Position numbers and translations under genes: made by a program
Notes under the pieces: generated by a model
Seen by the model: only the letters and a program-made list of their open reading frames with translations
Databases searched by the model: none
Told to the model about the DNA's origin: nothing
In this document: positions 51,049-52,635 of the stretch, in pieces
Layout of the letters: each line of letters begins with the position of its first letter
Position numbering within the stretch: position 1 is the first letter of the stretch
NCBI GenBank assembly: GCA_017463365.1
Contig: JAFTPH010000045.1
Coordinates: 1 to 52,635, forward strand
DNA from: Bacilli bacterium
Lineage (GTDB): Bacteria; Bacillota_I; Bacilli_A; ML615J-28; CAG-313
Reading direction: 5' to 3'
Length of the DNA: 52,635 nucleotides

Positions 51049-51084
51049 ATATAGAGAATATATAATTAATAGAGAGGGAACGAC

Positions 51085-51363
51085 ATGAATAGATCATTTA
51101 ACAAAAAACTAAGAGCTTATCGTGAAGATAAAGATTTGTCCCAAAGGGAAATAGCCGAGCTAATTCCGATGAATCAATCCAATTATTCAAAAATTGAAAG
51201 AGGAGTTCAAGAACCAAATTTGTTTCAATTGAAAAGAATATCTGAAATTCTATGTGTCAGTGTTGATGAATTATTAGATATCGATTCCAAAAAATATGCT
51301 AATTCAAAACTTGAAAATTTAAAAACAGAACTAGAAAATATTTATAAGAAGTTTTTTTACTAA
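51085..51363 (+). CDS. small XRE-family HTH regulator
   Basis: A 92-residue protein. HTH_XRE domain at 6-62 (LRAYREDKDLSQREIAELIPMNQSNYSKIERGVQEPNLFQLKRI), then a short C-terminal helix (ENLKTELENIYKKFF) for dimerisation. GAGAGGGAAC precedes the ATG. It has its own terminator and a palindromic region upstream. No toxin partner is adjacent. Confidence 0.85.
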   Translation: MNRSFNKKLRAYREDKDLSQREIAELIPMNQSNYSKIERGVQEPNLFQLKRISEILCVSVDELLDIDSKKYANSKLENLKTELENIYKKFFY

Positions 51364-51367
51364 TAAT

Positions 51368-51390
51368 GTCACATTTAAAATGTGACTTTT
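51368..51390 (+). terminator. terminator of the XRE gene
   Basis: Stem GTCACATTT (51368-51376) / AAATGTGAC (51378-51386), then TTTTCTATTTC. Confidence 0.8.
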
Positions 51391-51412
51391 CTATTTCTTA
51401 TAAAGAAAAAAA

Positions 51413-51433
51413 CTCTATGCATAGCGCATAGAG
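51413..51433 (-). terminator. terminator of the rRNA-tRNA operon
   Basis: Stem CTCTATGC (51413-51420) / GCATAGAG (51426-51433), followed on the minus strand by TTTTTTTC, directly after tRNA-Phe. Confidence 0.85.
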
Positions 51434-51445
51434 GTATTTTTTAAA

Positions 51446-51521
51446 TGGTGGCTTGGGCCGGGATCGAACCAGCGACACATGGATTTTCAGTCCATTGCTC
51501 TACCAACTGAGCTACCGAGCC
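51446..51521 (-). tRNA. tRNA-Phe (GAA)
   Basis: Acceptor GGCTCGG; anticodon stem ATGGA/TCCAT with loop CTGAAAA (GAA); T-loop GTTCGATC; CCA encoded at 51446-51448. Last gene of the tRNA cluster before the terminator. Confidence 0.96.
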
Positions 51522-51529
51522 GTTTAAAA

Positions 51530-51605
51530 TGGCGGTCCCAACGAGACTTGAACTCGCGATCTCCAGTGTGACAGACTGGCATGTTAACCACTACACCATG
51601 GGACC
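51530..51605 (-). tRNA. tRNA-Asp (GTC)
   Basis: Acceptor GGTCCCA; anticodon stem CCAGT/ACTGG with loop CTGTCAC (GTC); discriminator G; CCA encoded. Confidence 0.96.
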
Positions 51606-51611
51606 AATTAA

Positions 51612-51687
51612 TGGTTGCGGGAGAAGGACTTGAACCTACGACCTCCGGGTTATGAGCCCGGTGAGCTACCAACTGCTCTACCCCGCG
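51612..51687 (-). tRNA. initiator tRNA-fMet (CAT)
   Basis: Starts CGCGGGG with C1 facing A72 (unpaired), and the anticodon stem CCGGG/CCCGG has three G-C pairs around loop CTCATAA. Both are initiator hallmarks. CCA encoded. Confidence 0.95.
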
Positions 51688-51697
51688 ATAGAAAAAA

Positions 51698-51788
51698 TGG
51701 CGGAGAAAGAGGGATTCGAACCCCCGCGGCTGTTACACCCTGTCGGTTTTCAAGACCGATCCCTTCAGCCAGACTTGGGTATTTCTCC
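51698..51788 (-). tRNA. tRNA-Ser (TGA)
   Basis: Acceptor GGAGAAA/TTTCTCC, discriminator G; anticodon stem TCGGT/ACCGA with loop CTTGAAA (TGA); long variable arm; CCA encoded. 91 bases. Confidence 0.95.
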
Positions 51789-51805
51789 GTTTATAAATGT
51801 TTTTC

Positions 51806-51882
51806 TGGTGGACCCAACAGGACTCGAACCTGTGACCAACCGGTTATGAGCCGGGAGCTCTAACCAACTGAGCTACGGGTCC
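51806..51882 (-). tRNA. tRNA with CAT anticodon, probably tRNA-Ile2 (lysidine)
   Basis: Acceptor GGACCCG/TTGGGTCC; anticodon loop CTCATAA. The body (GGACC, GTTGGTTAGAGC, GGCTCATAACC, ATTCGAG-like T arm) resembles Bacillus tRNA-Ile2 rather than elongator Met. An elongator Met is present next to it, supporting Ile2 (TilS substrate). Confidence 0.8.
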
Positions 51883-51898
51883 TCATAATTTTTAAAAA

Positions 51899-51975
51899 TG
51901 GTAGCGGCGGAGGGACTTGAACCCCCGACCTCTCGGGTATGAACCGAGCGCTATAGCCAACTAAGCTACACCGCC
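51899..51975 (-). tRNA. elongator tRNA-Met (CAT)
   Basis: Acceptor GGCGGTG; anticodon stem CTCGG/CCGAG with loop TTCATAC (CAT); closely resembles Bacillus elongator Met; CCA encoded. Confidence 0.88.
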
Positions 51976-51996
51976 GTCTTACTATTATACAAAAAA

Positions 51997-52072
51997 TGGT
52001 GGATCCAATGGGGCTCGAACCCACGGCCTCCTGCGTGCAAAACAGGCGCTCTCCCAGCTGAGCTATGGACCC
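51997..52072 (-). tRNA. tRNA-Ala (TGC)
   Basis: Acceptor GGGTCCA/TGGATCC; anticodon loop TTTGCAC (TGC); T-loop TTCGAGC; CCA encoded. Confidence 0.95.
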
Positions 52073-52083
52073 ACGAAATGATT

Positions 52084-52170
52084 TGGTGCCTAAGGCCGGA
52101 ATCGAACCGGCACGGTATTGCTACCACAGGATTTTAAGTCCTGCGCGTCTACCTGTTCCGCCACTCAGGC
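52084..52170 (-). tRNA. tRNA-Leu (TAA)
   Basis: Acceptor GCCTGAG; anticodon stem CAGGA/TCCTG with loop CTTAAAA (TAA); class II variable arm; CCA encoded. 87 bases. Confidence 0.95.
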
Positions 52171-52193
52171 ATATCGTGTTCAACGTTATTAGA

Positions 52194-52269
52194 TGGTGTC
52201 CCCGAGACGACTCGAACGTCCGACCCACTGATTAAAAGTCAGTTGCTCTACCGACTGAGCTACGAGGAC
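52194..52269 (-). tRNA. tRNA-Lys (TTT)
   Basis: Acceptor GTCCTCG/CGGGGAC; anticodon stem ACTGA/TCAGT with loop CTTTTAA (TTT); CCA encoded. Confidence 0.95.
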
Positions 52270-52279
52270 ATGTAAGAAA

Positions 52280-52355
52280 TGGTGCCGACTATAGGAATTG
52301 AACCCACAACCTACTGATTACAAGTCAGTTGCTCTACCGATTGAGCTAAGTCGGC
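52280..52355 (-). tRNA. tRNA-Thr (TGT)
   Basis: Acceptor GCCGACT/AGTCGGC; anticodon stem ACTGA/TCAGT with loop CTTGTAA (TGT); CCA encoded. Confidence 0.95.
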
Positions 52356-52365
52356 ATTTCTTAAA

Positions 52366-52441
52366 TGGTGGAGGATGACGGGCTCGAACCGCCGACCCTC
52401 TGCTTGTAAGGCAGATGCTCTCCCAACTGAGCTAATCCTCC
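52366..52441 (-). tRNA. tRNA-Val (TAC)
   Basis: Acceptor GGAGGAT/ATCCTCC; anticodon stem TCTGC/GCAGA with loop CTTACAA (TAC); CCA encoded. First tRNA after the 5S rRNA. Confidence 0.95.
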
Positions 52442-52503
52442 ATATGTAGTTATTATACCACAATCTTTTGAAAAAATAAAATAATTTAATAAAATTATAG
52501 AAA

Positions 52504-52616
52504 GGAGAAGGCAACGTCCTATTTTCGCTCGTTAGAACTATCGTCAGCGTTAAAGTGCTTAACTTCTGTGTTCGGCATGGGAACAGGTGTGTCCACTTTG
52601 CTGTAGTCACCTTTCT
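52504..52616 (-). rRNA. rrf: 5S ribosomal RNA
   Basis: The minus strand reads GGTGACTACAGC near its 5' end, then CCCATGCCGAACACAGAAGT (helix III/loop B) and ends GGACGTTGCC. Helix I pairs AAGGTGAC with GTTGCCTT. Exact ends are approximate. The 23S and 16S genes should lie beyond the right edge, as transcription runs leftward into the tRNA cluster. Confidence 0.93.
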
Positions 52617-52635
52617 CTCTTTCAAAATTAGATAA

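Noticed and set aside
51487-51863. Protein frames of 60-82 residues across the tRNA cluster
   Set aside because: They read through well-formed tRNA genes on either strand and have no ribosome site; they are spurious translations of tRNA sequence.
52311-52625. A 104-residue frame across tRNA-Thr, tRNA-Val and 5S rRNA
   Set aside because: It overlaps three RNA genes on the same strand with no start signal; not a gene.
1-52635. Recoded TGA (Mollicutes code)
   Set aside because: TGA ends genes such as znuA cleanly and Trp is encoded by TGG in conserved positions, so the standard code applies.
1-52635. CRISPR arrays, prophage or intact insertion sequences
   Set aside because: No regularly spaced direct repeats, integrase, transposase or phage structural genes were recognised anywhere in the window.

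Overview
This window reads as chromosomal DNA of a low-GC, anaerobic, spore-forming Bacillota. The closest fit is probably the Erysipelotrichia / Turicibacter / Haloplasma side of Bacilli, but that placement is an inference from gene content. Sporulation is shown by an alpha/beta small acid-soluble spore protein (3274-3477) and SpoIIE (42080-44218). Anaerobic metabolism is shown by a trimeric NADH-type [FeFe] hydrogenase (18829-22966) and by a flavodiiron / rubredoxin / desulfoferrodoxin oxygen-defence operon (33642-35956). TGA is used as stop and TGG as Trp, so the code is standard. tRNA genes encode CCA, and sigma-A type promoters with 17-bp spacers and intrinsic terminators are clear throughout.

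Layout. 0-6 kb: TrmH-type methyltransferase, a small membrane protein, an AbiE-type toxin/antitoxin pair, SASP, and the NifS-like desulfurase/ThiI pair for 4-thiouridine. 6-11 kb: a TSCPD protein, two related small lipoproteins, two tandem YwaF/TMEM164-like membrane proteins, an orphan PD-(D/E)XK-like protein and a GDPD lipoprotein. 11-16.7 kb: zur-znuA-znuC-znuB with a palindromic operator, a MalY/PatB enzyme, an SDR, and a HipB-like regulator without a hipA partner. 16.8-25.8 kb: TPR/HAD pair, HydABC, an OFA-type MFS transporter, an AlkD-like protein, and QueT behind a preQ1-I riboswitch. 25.8-31.7 kb: DUF523 and NifX-like proteins, an LRR-like orphan, tRNA-Gly, an Ig-domain amidase lipoprotein, and an ECF S component with a DUF4430 protein. 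31.7-41.6 kb: rpsD with a structured leader, DegV, the oxygen-defence operon, a decayed gene, tpiA and pgk, a ComK-like protein, an MsmX-type sugar ABC ATPase and a PucR-type regulator. 41.7-51.4 kb: rhodanese, SpoIIE, double GNAT, a two-nuclease DUF2779 protein, an orphan NMT1/SsuA-type ABC importer divergent from a Crp/Fnr regulator, threonine aldolase and a small XRE regulator. 51.4-52.6 kb: the distal end of a leftward rRNA operon (5S, then eleven tRNAs).

The best regulatory stories readable from sequence are: a Crp/Fnr-type palindrome placed near -41.5 of the transporter promoter and at the start site of the regulator's own promoter; a Zur-type palindrome over the start of the zinc operon; a preQ1 riboswitch whose pseudoknot contains the queT Shine-Dalgarno; and self-regulatory palindromes at the HipB-like and XRE genes. 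No CRISPR array, prophage or intact insertion sequence was recognised. Candidates for less-described biology are the DUF2779 double nuclease, the orphan PD-(D/E)XK-like protein, the paired TMEM164-like proteins, the orphan HipB with a 20-codon ORF in place of hipA, and a long imperfect hairpin at 26672-26794.
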